DNA from: Nitrospirota bacterium
GTDB lineage: Bacteria; Nitrospirota; Thermodesulfovibrionia; Thermodesulfovibrionales; UBA6898
DNA: 64,000 nt
Reading direction: 5' to 3'
NCBI GenBank assembly: GCA_016235245.1
Contig: JACRLO010000032.1
Coordinates: 34,039 to 98,038, forward strand
Made by a program: the position numbers and the translations under genes. Under the pieces are notes generated by a model. It searched no databases and was not told the origin of the DNA. It was given only the letters and a program-made list of their open reading frames with translations. Positions 34,341 through 42,572 of the stretch are shown in pieces (the first letter of the stretch is position 1; each line of letters opens with the position of its first letter).

Positions 34341-35204
34341 TTAAAACGGTATTCTCAGTTTGACGAACATACCATCGGCCAGAGCCTTGCCTGATTTGGC
34401 CCGCTCGTATGCATTCATTCCAGATTGAAAGTCCCTCTTTTCGATCGATATTGCCATGGCACTGTCAGCGATTGGCAACTCTGCACCGTTTCTGTTATCA
34501 GATTGAATATTCTGAATAACCTCAGAGGCCCTGAAGGGCTTGAGATGCGCAACATTTGAGGAGCTGCCGGGCTCTGTACCTGCATTCTTTGTGGAACTTT
34601 CCATAGCTGCTTCCCTGACTGCCGGATTCTCCGCTATCTTTAAAGAAGCTATCACTCTGCTCTTCTGCAGATCCATATTTGAGCCTGAGACTTCAGCAGA
34701 TCCGCTCAGAGGCTGTTTTATAGAGTGTCCATCTGCATATGGCCTTCTATTGTTAGCTGCCTTGACCGCAGCAGCGTAATTCCCGGGATCTCCGCCGGAT
34801 TTCTGCAGGGCCTCGTTCGCTGTCCTGGGCCGTTTGACATAGGCAGCAAAATGCTGAGAAGCCAGCTCAGGAGAGAGCCTGCTACAGCCTGCCCGCTCCC
34901 AGATCATTCGGTAAATTTGCTGCGCCTTGCTTTCGTCCAATTCGGATACGTTCTGAGCTATCTTTCCGTTAGGGTCATAGTCTTTAAGCGTAGACTGCAC
35001 AATGCCGAATTTCATCGGGTTCTTTCCTGCGTGGTAAGCCTTGCTGCGAAGAAGAGGGGATACGACTGTGTGGAATGCGTCATCTTTCCTGATAGCGGAA
35101 AGTTGATCTCTGAATGAACCCTTGCTGACTGATACAGAGGCACGGGGTTTCGGTGCCCTGACCTCCTGGTGTGCAGCCTTAATATCTGATACCGGTCTTT
35201 GCAT
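34341..35204 (-). CDS. GH108/muramidase-like protein lacking the catalytic Glu motif
   Basis: A 287-aa protein; AAGGAATACC before the ATG at 35204 fixes the start. Residues about 35-140 resemble a glycosyl hydrolase 108 domain: KAYHAGKNPMKFGIVQSTL corresponds to the usual GGYVNDPxDxGGxTxFGI region and DESKAQQIYRMIWERAGCSRL to the second motif. The usual catalytic E-G-G is not visible. The C-terminal half is low complexity (SGSAEVSGSNM, SSTKNAG) with no motif. There is no signal peptide, so export may use another route, as with flagellar-type or phage-type muramidases. Family assignment is tentative. Confidence 0.6.
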   Translation of the reverse strand: MQRPVSDIKAAHQEVRAPKPRASVSVSKGSFRDQLSAIRKDDAFHTVVSPLLRSKAYHAGKNPMKFGIVQSTLKDYDPNGKIAQNVSELDESKAQQIYRMIWERAGCSRLSPELASQHFAAYVKRPRTANEALQKSGGDPGNYAAAVKAANNRRPYADGHSIKQPLSGSAEVSGSNMDLQKSRVIASLKIAENPAVREAAMESSTKNAGTEPGSSSNVAHLKPFRASEVIQNIQSDNRNGAELPIADSAMAISIEKRDFQSGMNAYERAKSGKALADGMFVKLRIPF

Positions 35205-35402
35205 GGTATTCCTTCGCATATAATACAGCATCATTTATGCCACAATAAGACTCCCAATAGATCAAGGGGTTAGATTTTGACGGTCTTGAAGAGGCGGAAA
35301 TATTTTCACGCATCCGGCCATTTTGGGCTGATAAAAGCCAAAAATCCGACATCTGCATAACGGACGACCGTGCGGTTCCGGACAGACTTCATAATGCAAT
35401 AA
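35205..35402. other. Intergenic region with a near-perfect hairpin
   Basis: ATTTTGGGCT (35320-35329) and AGCCAAAAAT (35336-35345) can pair with one mismatch around a 6-nt loop, between the MerA-like gene and the muramidase-like gene. It could act as a terminator for the flavoprotein gene; nothing else is seen. Confidence 0.4.
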
Positions 35403-36851
35403 TTACCCGCAGGCCCTTCCCCTGAGATTAAAGAAGAACTTGAGCGTCTTCTTCACCTTGTCTGAAAATATCTTGCCGGAGAAGTAATTACCCACAACGC
35501 GTTTATTGATCTCAGCCAGGGTCGGATAGGGATGCACTGCGCCGGCAAGTGCAGAGAGCTTCACGCCTCCGTTTAGGGCAGCGACCCATTCGCTTATCAG
35601 CTCCCCGGCATGGAGGCCGAGGATCTGCACGCCAAGCGGCTTCTCCTTTGCATCAAGGACCAGCTTGATCCTGCCTAAGCCCTCCCCTTCGGTAAGGCCC
35701 CGGTCATTCATTTTGAACTCTTCTGTCCATACAGCAGGCTGAATGCCAGATTCTTTTGCTGCTGCTTCGTTCATGCCTATGGTTGCAAGTTCAGGGTCAG
35801 TGTATGTGCACCAGGGGAAGAAGGTGTAATCAGCCTTGCGCGGCAGATGAAGAACAGCGTTGGCAAGCACCACGCCGGCTTCGTACCCTGCTGCATGGGT
35901 AAACTGATATGCCCCGGTCACATCACCTGCACCAAAAATATGCTTCTGCGTTGTCCTGAGCCTGTGGTCGAGCGTGAGCCCCCTGTTGTCAAAATCAACG
36001 CCAGCGTTTTCGAGGCCAAGACCTTTCAGGTTCGGCTCGCGGCCCATGGCAATCAGAATCTCATCAGCTATGAGCGTTTCCTGCCTGCTGTCATTTTTGC
36101 GCATCACTACTTCCCGCCCGGCCTCAGAATTTCGGACTGAGATTATCGACCGATCGAGATAAAACGCTACGCCTTCGGCAGCAAGGTTCTGCATCACCGC
36201 GTCGGCCATGTCCCTGTCCTCCCGGGTTAATATCTGAGCACTCCTCTGGATTACAGAGACCTTTGTGCCGAGCCTGCAGAAGGCCTGCGCCATCTCGATT
36301 GCAATCGGTCCGCCGCCAAGGATGATCATCGAAGATGGAAGTGACTCGATATAGTAGATGTCTTTATTGGTACGATATGGCGTCTTGTCCAGCCCTTCTA
36401 TCTTCGGTATATCCGGTGACGATCCTGTTGCGATAACCCAGTTCTTTGCTGAAAATTTTCTGTCCCCTGCCCTGATCAGATGTTCATCCAGAAATTCAGC
36501 ATCTCCAAATTCAACCTGTGCGCCAAGACCGCAGAACCGTTCAACAGAATCGTGCTTCTGGATCTGTGCAATGACAGACCTGATTCTGCCCGATACATCT
36601 TTGAAATCAACAGGCATCACCTCAGGCTGGGGAAGGCCGAATCGTTGGGCATTCTTCATGAGATGATATACATGGGCAGTCTTGATCAGCGTCTTGGACG
36701 GCACACAGCCGTAGTGCAGACAGTCTCCGCCTAACTCCTTTTCTTTTTCAATGAGCAGCGTCTTTGCGCCGAACTGTGCTGCGCCTGCAGCAACAGTCAG
36801 TCCGGCCGAGCCGCCGCCAAGAATTCCTATATCAAAATCGAATTTTGCCAT
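35403..36851 (-). CDS. MerA-like pyridine nucleotide-disulfide oxidoreductase
   Basis: FAD/NAD(P)-dependent flavoprotein of 482 aa. AGGGTGC before the ATG at 36851 fixes the start. FAD binding: DIGILGGGSAGLTVAAGAAQ; redox disulfide GGDCLHYGCVPSKT; NAD(P) binding MIILGGGPIAIEMAQAF; second FAD motif IFGAGDVTGAYQFTHAA. The C-terminal dimerisation domain has VHPYPTLAEIN, where dihydrolipoamide dehydrogenases have HxHPT. There is no N-terminal heavy-metal-binding domain and no C-terminal CC pair, so mercuric reduction is not supported. This subfamily is often linked to TVP38-type membrane proteins; one lies at 45.4 kb. Confidence 0.88.
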   Translation of the reverse strand: MAKFDFDIGILGGGSAGLTVAAGAAQFGAKTLLIEKEKELGGDCLHYGCVPSKTLIKTAHVYHLMKNAQRFGLPQPEVMPVDFKDVSGRIRSVIAQIQKHDSVERFCGLGAQVEFGDAEFLDEHLIRAGDRKFSAKNWVIATGSSPDIPKIEGLDKTPYRTNKDIYYIESLPSSMIILGGGPIAIEMAQAFCRLGTKVSVIQRSAQILTREDRDMADAVMQNLAAEGVAFYLDRSIISVRNSEAGREVVMRKNDSRQETLIADEILIAMGREPNLKGLGLENAGVDFDNRGLTLDHRLRTTQKHIFGAGDVTGAYQFTHAAGYEAGVVLANAVLHLPRKADYTFFPWCTYTDPELATIGMNEAAAKESGIQPAVWTEEFKMNDRGLTEGEGLGRIKLVLDAKEKPLGVQILGLHAGELISEWVAALNGGVKLSALAGAVHPYPTLAEINKRVVGNYFSGKIFSDKVKKTLKFFFNLRGRACG

Positions 36852-37101
36852 GCACCCTTCCCTATGCCGCTTTCTCCTGAAGTATAGCAAATTAGCGATC
36901 CTTTGGCTCGACACGAACTCTAATATCTCTTTACATCCGGCTTGAAAGGTGGTATGTATTAGACAGTACCGGCAATGGAGGGGGATAATGGCGGACCGCA
37001 ACCATCAGACCTGATTATCAATCATTCAAGGGAACGTAACGCGGCCGCGAGCATCTTTGTGGGGATATGAAAAATGGTAACCGTATGATCAGGGGTCTTA
37101 T

Positions 37102-39342
37102 ATGAAGGAATGGCTGCTGCAGAAGCGATGGAGGATTCTGCTGTCCGGGATATTGATTGTAACAACACCGCTTCTTGTCCTTTCAGCATATATTTACTCG
37201 GGAGTAACATCTGTTTTTGAAGAAAGACTGCTCAAAGAGAACCAGCGTCTTGCGCAATACATGGCTCACACCATTGAGGAGAAACTGAGGAGCGAAATAT
37301 CCTTCGGTAAATCGTATGCAGCAAGGCCTTATTTCCTAGAAGGTATGCTGCGTGGTGATAAAAAGGAGATGCACAGGCATCTATTAAGCCTTATCGAAAA
37401 TTCCAATACCATTGAGCGGGTATTCATAACTGACGCGGCAGGCGTCCAGATCGACAATTATCCCTTAACACCTGAAACCATTGGCAAGGATTTCTCCCAC
37501 AGAGATTGGTATAAGGGCCTCTCAAAAAATTGGTCGCCCTATGTGTCCGAGTTTTACATGAGAACTGCAGAGCCGCAGAGATATCTTTTTGCAATAGCAA
37601 TTCCGATGACCCATAACGGAAATGTTGTAGGGTGCCTCGTGATGCAGCCCCGGGAAGATTTCATTAAAAATGCAATTGGTAACTTGAATATTGCCAACGA
37701 ACTTAAAGAGCATATCCATGAGGGTCATATCTATGTGGTGGATAAAAAGGGGAATCTCGTCTATCACCCTGATTATGTTATGGACAGAATAATAGATTTC
37801 TCGAATCTCCCGCCTGTCAGGAACGTGTTAAAAGGTGTGGAGGGCATCGAAAAATTGATAGGTCCGGTGCATAAAATGCCTGTAATCGCCGCCTATCATC
37901 CTGTTTCCAATTGGGGATGGGGTGTGGTTGTGGAACAGCAGGTTAACGCTGTTCTCGCACCGGCAAGAAAGATACGTTTGGCACTCTTTATTGTTACCGG
38001 ACTTATGCTTTTGTTGGGTGGTTTTTTCGCTTATAGGGCATCAGCGCTGTTGGTTTCGGTGAAAACGGCAGAGGAGAACCTCTCGGTAACGCTCAAGTCA
38101 ATCGGAGATGGAGTTCTTGTAGTGGATGTTGATCAGAGAATTGTCCGGCTGAACCCGATTGCAGAGCAGCTCACCGGATGGAAAGAGGAAGAGGCCAGAG
38201 GGCAAAGAGTAGAGGAAATCTTCCATATCATCAACGAAGAGACCCGCAGGCCCTCAGTCATTCCGGTTGAGGACGTTCTTGCCACAGGACTTATCAAGGG
38301 TCTTGCGAACCATACGGCATTGATCTCAAGAGATGGAACTGAGCGGCCTATAGCCGACAGCGCTGCGCCAATTCGAGGCCAGGGCGGCGAAATCCTCGGT
38401 GTCGTGCTTGTATTTCGTGATGTAACACTGGAGCGTAAGGCAGAAGAGGATCTTCATTCAATGAATGCCAAACTTGTAGCCGCCAACAGAGAACTCGAAT
38501 TGCGGAGACAGGAGGCAGATGTTGCAACCAAGGCAAAGTCGGACTTTTTAGCTAACATGTCTCATGAACTCAGGACGCCCCTAAACTCAGTCATCGGATT
38601 TTCTGAAGTTCTCCAGGACGAGATGTTCGGCAATCTTAATGACAAGCAGAAGGAATATATCAATGATATTCTTGGCAGCGGCAGGCACCTGTTGGATCTC
38701 ATCAATGACATCCTCGACCTGTCCAAAGTCGAGGCAGGCAGACTGGAGCTTGAATTGTCCACATTTCCGCTCAAGGATGCACTCAATTCAGCCTTGTCCA
38801 TGTTCAGGGAAAAGGCGATGAAGCACTGCCTGAAACTGAATCTTGATATAGAACCGGACGCAGACATTGAGATCGAAACTGACGAACGGAAACTCAAGCA
38901 GATCATGTTCAACCTCCTGAGCAACGCGATCAAGTTCACTCCTGACGGGGGGAGTGTGCGGGTCTCTGCGAGACGAAGCCAGAATTCAGAATTAAGAAGC
39001 CAGAATTCAGGGGAAAAAGTCTCCGAACTCGGAACTGATAACTGTGAACTTAGTGATTTCGATTACATTGAAATCACCGTAGAAGACACCGGCATCGGCA
39101 TAAAATCGGAAGATATTACAAAATTGTTCACTGAGTTCACCCAGCTTGAATCAGTCTATACCAAGGAATATGCCGGGACCGGCCTGGGGCTTGCGCTCAC
39201 AAAAAAACTCGTGGAACTTCACGGAGGCAGTATCTGGATAGAGAGCGAATTCGGGAAGGGCAGCAGGTTTGTATTTGTGATACCGATAATGCATATGGCT
39301 AATGATAAGGGGGAACAGGATGAAAAAGATATTGATTGTTGA
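37102..39342 (+). CDS. Sensor histidine kinase, dCache-PAS-HisKA-HATPase
   Basis: A 746-aa membrane sensor. TM1 is about residues 12-32; a periplasmic double-Cache domain follows (DAAGVQIDNYPLTPETIGKD, SEFYMRTAEPQRYLFAIAIP), TM2 about 292-316, then a PAS domain (SIGDGVLVVDVDQRIVRLNP). The HisKA motif ANMSHELRTPLNSVIGF puts the phospho-acceptor at His488. The ATPase domain has NLLSNAIKFTPDGGSV, VEDTGIGI and GTGLGLALTKKLVELHGG. An in-frame insert of about 28 residues with a duplicated SQNSE/SQNSG motif lies between SVRVSARR and YIEITVEDTG; it is encoded by a short tandem repeat. Two receiver genes follow, overlapping or adjacent. Confidence 0.9.
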   Translation: MKEWLLQKRWRILLSGILIVTTPLLVLSAYIYSGVTSVFEERLLKENQRLAQYMAHTIEEKLRSEISFGKSYAARPYFLEGMLRGDKKEMHRHLLSLIENSNTIERVFITDAAGVQIDNYPLTPETIGKDFSHRDWYKGLSKNWSPYVSEFYMRTAEPQRYLFAIAIPMTHNGNVVGCLVMQPREDFIKNAIGNLNIANELKEHIHEGHIYVVDKKGNLVYHPDYVMDRIIDFSNLPPVRNVLKGVEGIEKLIGPVHKMPVIAAYHPVSNWGWGVVVEQQVNAVLAPARKIRLALFIVTGLMLLLGGFFAYRASALLVSVKTAEENLSVTLKSIGDGVLVVDVDQRIVRLNPIAEQLTGWKEEEARGQRVEEIFHIINEETRRPSVIPVEDVLATGLIKGLANHTALISRDGTERPIADSAAPIRGQGGEILGVVLVFRDVTLERKAEEDLHSMNAKLVAANRELELRRQEADVATKAKSDFLANMSHELRTPLNSVIGFSEVLQDEMFGNLNDKQKEYINDILGSGRHLLDLINDILDLSKVEAGRLELELSTFPLKDALNSALSMFREKAMKHCLKLNLDIEPDADIEIETDERKLKQIMFNLLSNAIKFTPDGGSVRVSARRSQNSELRSQNSGEKVSELGTDNCELSDFDYIEITVEDTGIGIKSEDITKLFTEFTQLESVYTKEYAGTGLGLALTKKLVELHGGSIWIESEFGKGSRFVFVIPIMHMANDKGEQDEKDIDC
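38976..39010. repeat. Tandem 14-bp repeat inside kinase coding sequence
   Basis: AAGCCAGAATTCAG occurs at 38976-38989 and 38997-39010. It is in frame and encodes part of an extra loop in the HATPase domain. Related GAATTCAGA-type sequence recurs at the 3' end of the second kinase (about 42465-42555). Confidence 0.7.
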
Positions 39343-39697
39343 AGACAATAATAATAATAGGACGATGCTGCGGGATATTCTGCGGTTTTATAAATATGAG
39401 GTTATAGAGGCTGAAAACGGCGAACAAGGGATAAAGCTTGCGGAGGATCAAAGTCCTGATCTGGTCCTCATGGATATGCAGATGCCAGTGATGGACGGGT
39501 TTACTGCAATAACGTTACTCAAAAACAATCCGCAGACAAAAAGCATGAAAATCATAGCCGTGACCTCCTTTGCCATGGTAGGAGACAGGGCCAGGATATT
39601 GGAAGCCGGGGCCGACGACTATATCTCCAAGCCGATAGACACGAGAGAACTTCCAAAACTGGTGGGAAGGATGCTGGCAGCAGGTGAAATTAATTGA
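39320..39697 (+). CDS. Single-domain response regulator receiver
   Basis: CheY-like receiver of 125 aa. The ATG at 39320 follows AAGGGGGAACAGG; longer frames lie within the preceding kinase gene. The acidic pair is in KKILIVEDNNNN, the phospho-Asp in DLVLMDMQMPVMDG, the conserved Thr/Ser in IIAVTSFAM and the Lys in DDYISKPIDTRE. No output domain, so it likely works in a phosphorelay with the flanking kinases. It overlaps the kinase end and the next receiver gene. Confidence 0.9.
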   Translation: MKKILIVEDNNNNRTMLRDILRFYKYEVIEAENGEQGIKLAEDQSPDLVLMDMQMPVMDGFTAITLLKNNPQTKSMKIIAVTSFAMVGDRARILEAGADDYISKPIDTRELPKLVGRMLAAGEIN

Positions 39698-40044
39698 ATA
39701 TTGCAAAACCACAAATTCTCTGCCTTGATGATGAACCGAAAAACCTTAAACTCTACGAAGCAATGCTGTTGCCAAATGAGTTTGAAGTTATTAAAGCAGA
39801 GAACGGCCCAGAGGCCCTTGAACTGATCAGCAAAGAGAAGATCGACCTCATTTTGCTTGATGTAATGATGCCCGGTATGGACGGCTTTGAGGTCTGCCGG
39901 AGCCTAAAGAGCGATCCTGCGACAGCATCAATCCCAATAGTCATCATTACGGCCCTGAGCGACAAGGAGTCGCTGAACCTTGCTCTCCAGGCCGGAACCA
40001 GCCTGTTCCTGACAAAACCGATCTGGGTATTGATTTGGCGTTGA
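39694..40044 (+). pseudogene. Response regulator receiver with frameshifted C-terminus
   Basis: A TTG start overlaps the previous stop (TTGA) and is preceded by AGGTG. The receiver is normal from QILCLDDEPKNLKL through DLILLDVMMPGMDGFEV and SLFLTKP, then changes to IWVLIWR and stops. In the neighbouring frame the sequence continues DLGIDLALRIRFFLGQDL to a stop near 40077, so one base seems to be lost at about 40020. As written the protein lacks the alpha5 helix. It could be a real mutation or a sequencing error. It lies between two kinases. Confidence 0.65.
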
Positions 40045-40196
40045 GAATCCGTTTTTTCCTCGGCCAGGACCTTTGAGCGACTGCGCTGAGAGAAATCCTG
40101 TCTGCCTGTGGCTTGATAGCGCGGACCGATCTTTCCAGGCTTCTTCATGATGTGAGATTGGAGACGTGAAACTTTCTGGGTTGAGGAATAATTGAG

Positions 40197-42497
40197 ATGA
40201 GACTGAGAACAAAAATATTTCTGCCTCTGATAATTTCGGGCCTCCTCTTAGCCTTATATATATACGCATTGTGGCTGCCACAATTTCTTGAACGGGCCGT
40301 GAATTCGTACCGGGTTTCGCTCAATTCGCATCTCAACAGCGTAGCAGAAGGTCTGGTTCCCCTTCTTCTGAGCAGGCAGCCTGATGCAATCTACGGCAAT
40401 CTTGACGCCCTGCTTATGAAAAATGAAAACTGGGTTGGCATAGAGCTGTTCGATCCGCAAGGCAGGCTTCTTTATCCTGGGGATCAGGTCACGGTTTCAA
40501 AGGGACATACAAACGATGATGTCAGGACCTTTAAGCAGGATATTCGATATCTTGATGCAAATCTCGGCAACCTTGCAGTAAAAGTCTGTTTTACTGAAAA
40601 GCTGATGGCAATCAGAAAGCAGCAGGTCATGCTATTCAGTATTCTTGCTCTTGTATCGGCCCTTTTTTTTCTGACAACGGGTCTTATCCTTGAGTTCCTG
40701 GTGAGAAAGCCAATCAAACAGTTGCAAAATGCCGCGCGGGAAATAGGCCAGGGAAATCTTAATGTTGCTATCGATATACGATCAAAGGACGAGGTCGGCG
40801 AATTGGCAGCATCCTTCAACAGGATGACGTCAGACTTAAAAACGGCGCAGGATTCCCTGCTGAACTACAATGCAATGCTGGAAAAAAAGGTCGAGGAGCG
40901 CACTATCGAACTGACGAGGACAACTGATCAGATCTCCTTGATGCTGGACTCTTTACCGATCATCCCCTACACCTGCAGGGCTACTGAAGATTTCTGCGCT
41001 ACATATATAGGCAAAAGCGTAACTCGCATCAGCGGGTATCAGTCGGACGATTTTATCGTCAATCCCGGCTTTTGGGCGAACAATATCCATCCTGATGACA
41101 AACTGAGAGCATTCGAGGTGTTGCCGATATTGCTTGAGAAAGGTGAACATTATCACGAGTATCGCTGGAAAAGTGCGGAGGGAACATATCTCTGGTTTGG
41201 AGACACCCTTCGTCTCATAAGAACACCAAACGGGGAACCAGACCACATTGTCGGCACATGGCAGGACATCACCAAGCGCAAGATGACAGAAGAGAAGCTG
41301 AAAGAAAGCGAGCAGAAGTATATTTCGCTTGTCGAAACAACAGGCACCGGTTATGTAATTATTGACCACGAAGGCCGGGTTCTTGACGCGAATCAGATAT
41401 ACATCCGGCTCTCAGGACACAATAATTTTGATGAAATATGCGGAAGAAGCGTCGTGGAATGGACTGCAGCCTGTGAAATCGAAAAGAATGAAAAGGCTGT
41501 TGCAACATGCATCAAAGATGGCTATATCAGAAATCTTGAAATCGGCTACGTTGACAGTCAAGGCAATGTTACATCGGTTGAGATCAACGCATCGGTATTG
41601 ATAAAGGATGGAAAGCCACGGATACTGTCACTCTGCCGGGACATCACTGAACGGAAACAGAAGGAAGATGAACTGAGGCAGGCACTTTTAATGGCTGAGT
41701 CAGGCATCAAGGCACGGGGGGAGTTTCTTTCGAACATGTCCCATGAGCTGACAACACCGCTGAATTCCATCATCGGCTTTTCGCAAGTCATGTTAGACGA
41801 CATCAGCGGAGCTTTAAACGAACAACAGCGTGAATATCTGCAGGCAATCCAGCAAGGAGGAGAGAGACTGAATGAAATCTATAGTGAGCTCCTCCAGTTT
41901 GCCAGTCTGGAATCAGGCGAACTGAAGGTCATCACGGAAACGTTTCTTCTTAATGACCTTCTCAAATCTTCTCTTCTTCTGTTCAACGAGAAGGCCAATC
42001 TGAAAGGAGTGTCCCTTTCGCTCAAGACAGATCTCCCGTCTGAGATCCAGATAGAAGCAGACCGAGGCAAACTATCGCAGGTCATGTTCAGCCTCCTTGA
42101 TAATGCCGTAAAGTTTACGCCCTCAGGGGGGAGCGTATGGGTACAAGCACTTTTGATTTCTGATGTAGGGGCGATCCGGCAGGTCGCCCAGGAAAAAGGG
42201 CGGGGCAGCGCCTCGCCCCTACAAGACAGAGATTTTATCGAAATCTCTGTCGCCGACACCGGTATAGGCATCAAACAGGAAGATATGCCAAGGCTCTTCA
42301 AGTCCTTCCAGCAGCTTGAATCGGTCTATACCAAAAAATACAAAGGCACGGGCATCGGTCTCTTGCTGGCCCAAAAGCTAATTGAGCTTCACGGCGGCAG
42401 GGTATGGATCGAGAGCGAATCAGGTAAAGGAACTACGGTTACGTTTGTAATACCGATTAAGCAGAATTCAGAATACAGGAGTCAGGAGTCAGAATGA
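40197..42497 (+). CDS. Sensor histidine kinase, HAMP-PAS-PAS-HisKA-HATPase
   Basis: A 766-aa membrane kinase: TM1 (IFLPLIISGLLLALYIYALWL), a periplasmic domain of about 110 residues, TM2 (MLFSILALVSALFFLTTGLILEF), HAMP (VRKPIKQLQNAAREIGQGNL, DEVGELAASFNRM), two PAS domains (about residues 250-350 and 375-480), HisKA and HATPase. The HisKA motif is SNMSHELTTPLNSIIGF with His516; the usual HELRTP Arg is Thr. The ATPase has SLLDNAVKFTPSGGSV and VADTGIGI, with GTGIGLLLAQKLIELHGG. A 27-residue insert encoded by an inverted-repeat element lies before FIEISVADTG. The protein ends NSEYRSQESE, derived from another repeat. Confidence 0.9.
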   Translation: MRLRTKIFLPLIISGLLLALYIYALWLPQFLERAVNSYRVSLNSHLNSVAEGLVPLLLSRQPDAIYGNLDALLMKNENWVGIELFDPQGRLLYPGDQVTVSKGHTNDDVRTFKQDIRYLDANLGNLAVKVCFTEKLMAIRKQQVMLFSILALVSALFFLTTGLILEFLVRKPIKQLQNAAREIGQGNLNVAIDIRSKDEVGELAASFNRMTSDLKTAQDSLLNYNAMLEKKVEERTIELTRTTDQISLMLDSLPIIPYTCRATEDFCATYIGKSVTRISGYQSDDFIVNPGFWANNIHPDDKLRAFEVLPILLEKGEHYHEYRWKSAEGTYLWFGDTLRLIRTPNGEPDHIVGTWQDITKRKMTEEKLKESEQKYISLVETTGTGYVIIDHEGRVLDANQIYIRLSGHNNFDEICGRSVVEWTAACEIEKNEKAVATCIKDGYIRNLEIGYVDSQGNVTSVEINASVLIKDGKPRILSLCRDITERKQKEDELRQALLMAESGIKARGEFLSNMSHELTTPLNSIIGFSQVMLDDISGALNEQQREYLQAIQQGGERLNEIYSELLQFASLESGELKVITETFLLNDLLKSSLLLFNEKANLKGVSLSLKTDLPSEIQIEADRGKLSQVMFSLLDNAVKFTPSGGSVWVQALLISDVGAIRQVAQEKGRGSASPLQDRDFIEISVADTGIGIKQEDMPRLFKSFQQLESVYTKKYKGTGIGLLLAQKLIELHGGRVWIESESGKGTTVTFVIPIKQNSEYRSQESE
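42164..42223. repeat. REP-like inverted repeat inside kinase coding sequence
   Basis: TGTAGGGGCGA (42164-42174) and TCGCCCCTACA (42213-42223) are perfect 11-bp inverted repeats with a GC-rich centre. The element is read in frame and adds about 20-27 residues to the HATPase domain. Similar GTAGGGGCGA palindromes are common as dispersed intergenic repeats in many genomes. Confidence 0.75.
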
Positions 42498-42556
42498 GCG
42501 GCAAAAGATATAATGTCTTTATTCTGGATTCTGAATGCCGGCTCCTGAACTCTTAT
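42465..42556. repeat. Imperfect AATTCAGAAT/ATTCTGAAT inverted repeat at the kinase 3' end
   Basis: AATTCAGAATACAGGAGTC-type sequence at the end of the kinase gene is mirrored by GGATTCTGAATGCCGGCTCC in the 5' flank of the next gene. The element supplies the last ten codons of the kinase and may form a hairpin between the genes. Confidence 0.5.
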
Positions 42557-42572
42557 TATGGAGGGGGACAAT

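Noticed and set aside
35403..36851. Mercury resistance gene merA
   Set aside because: No N-terminal metal-binding domain, no C-terminal Cys pair, and no other mer genes; only the general flavoprotein family is supported.
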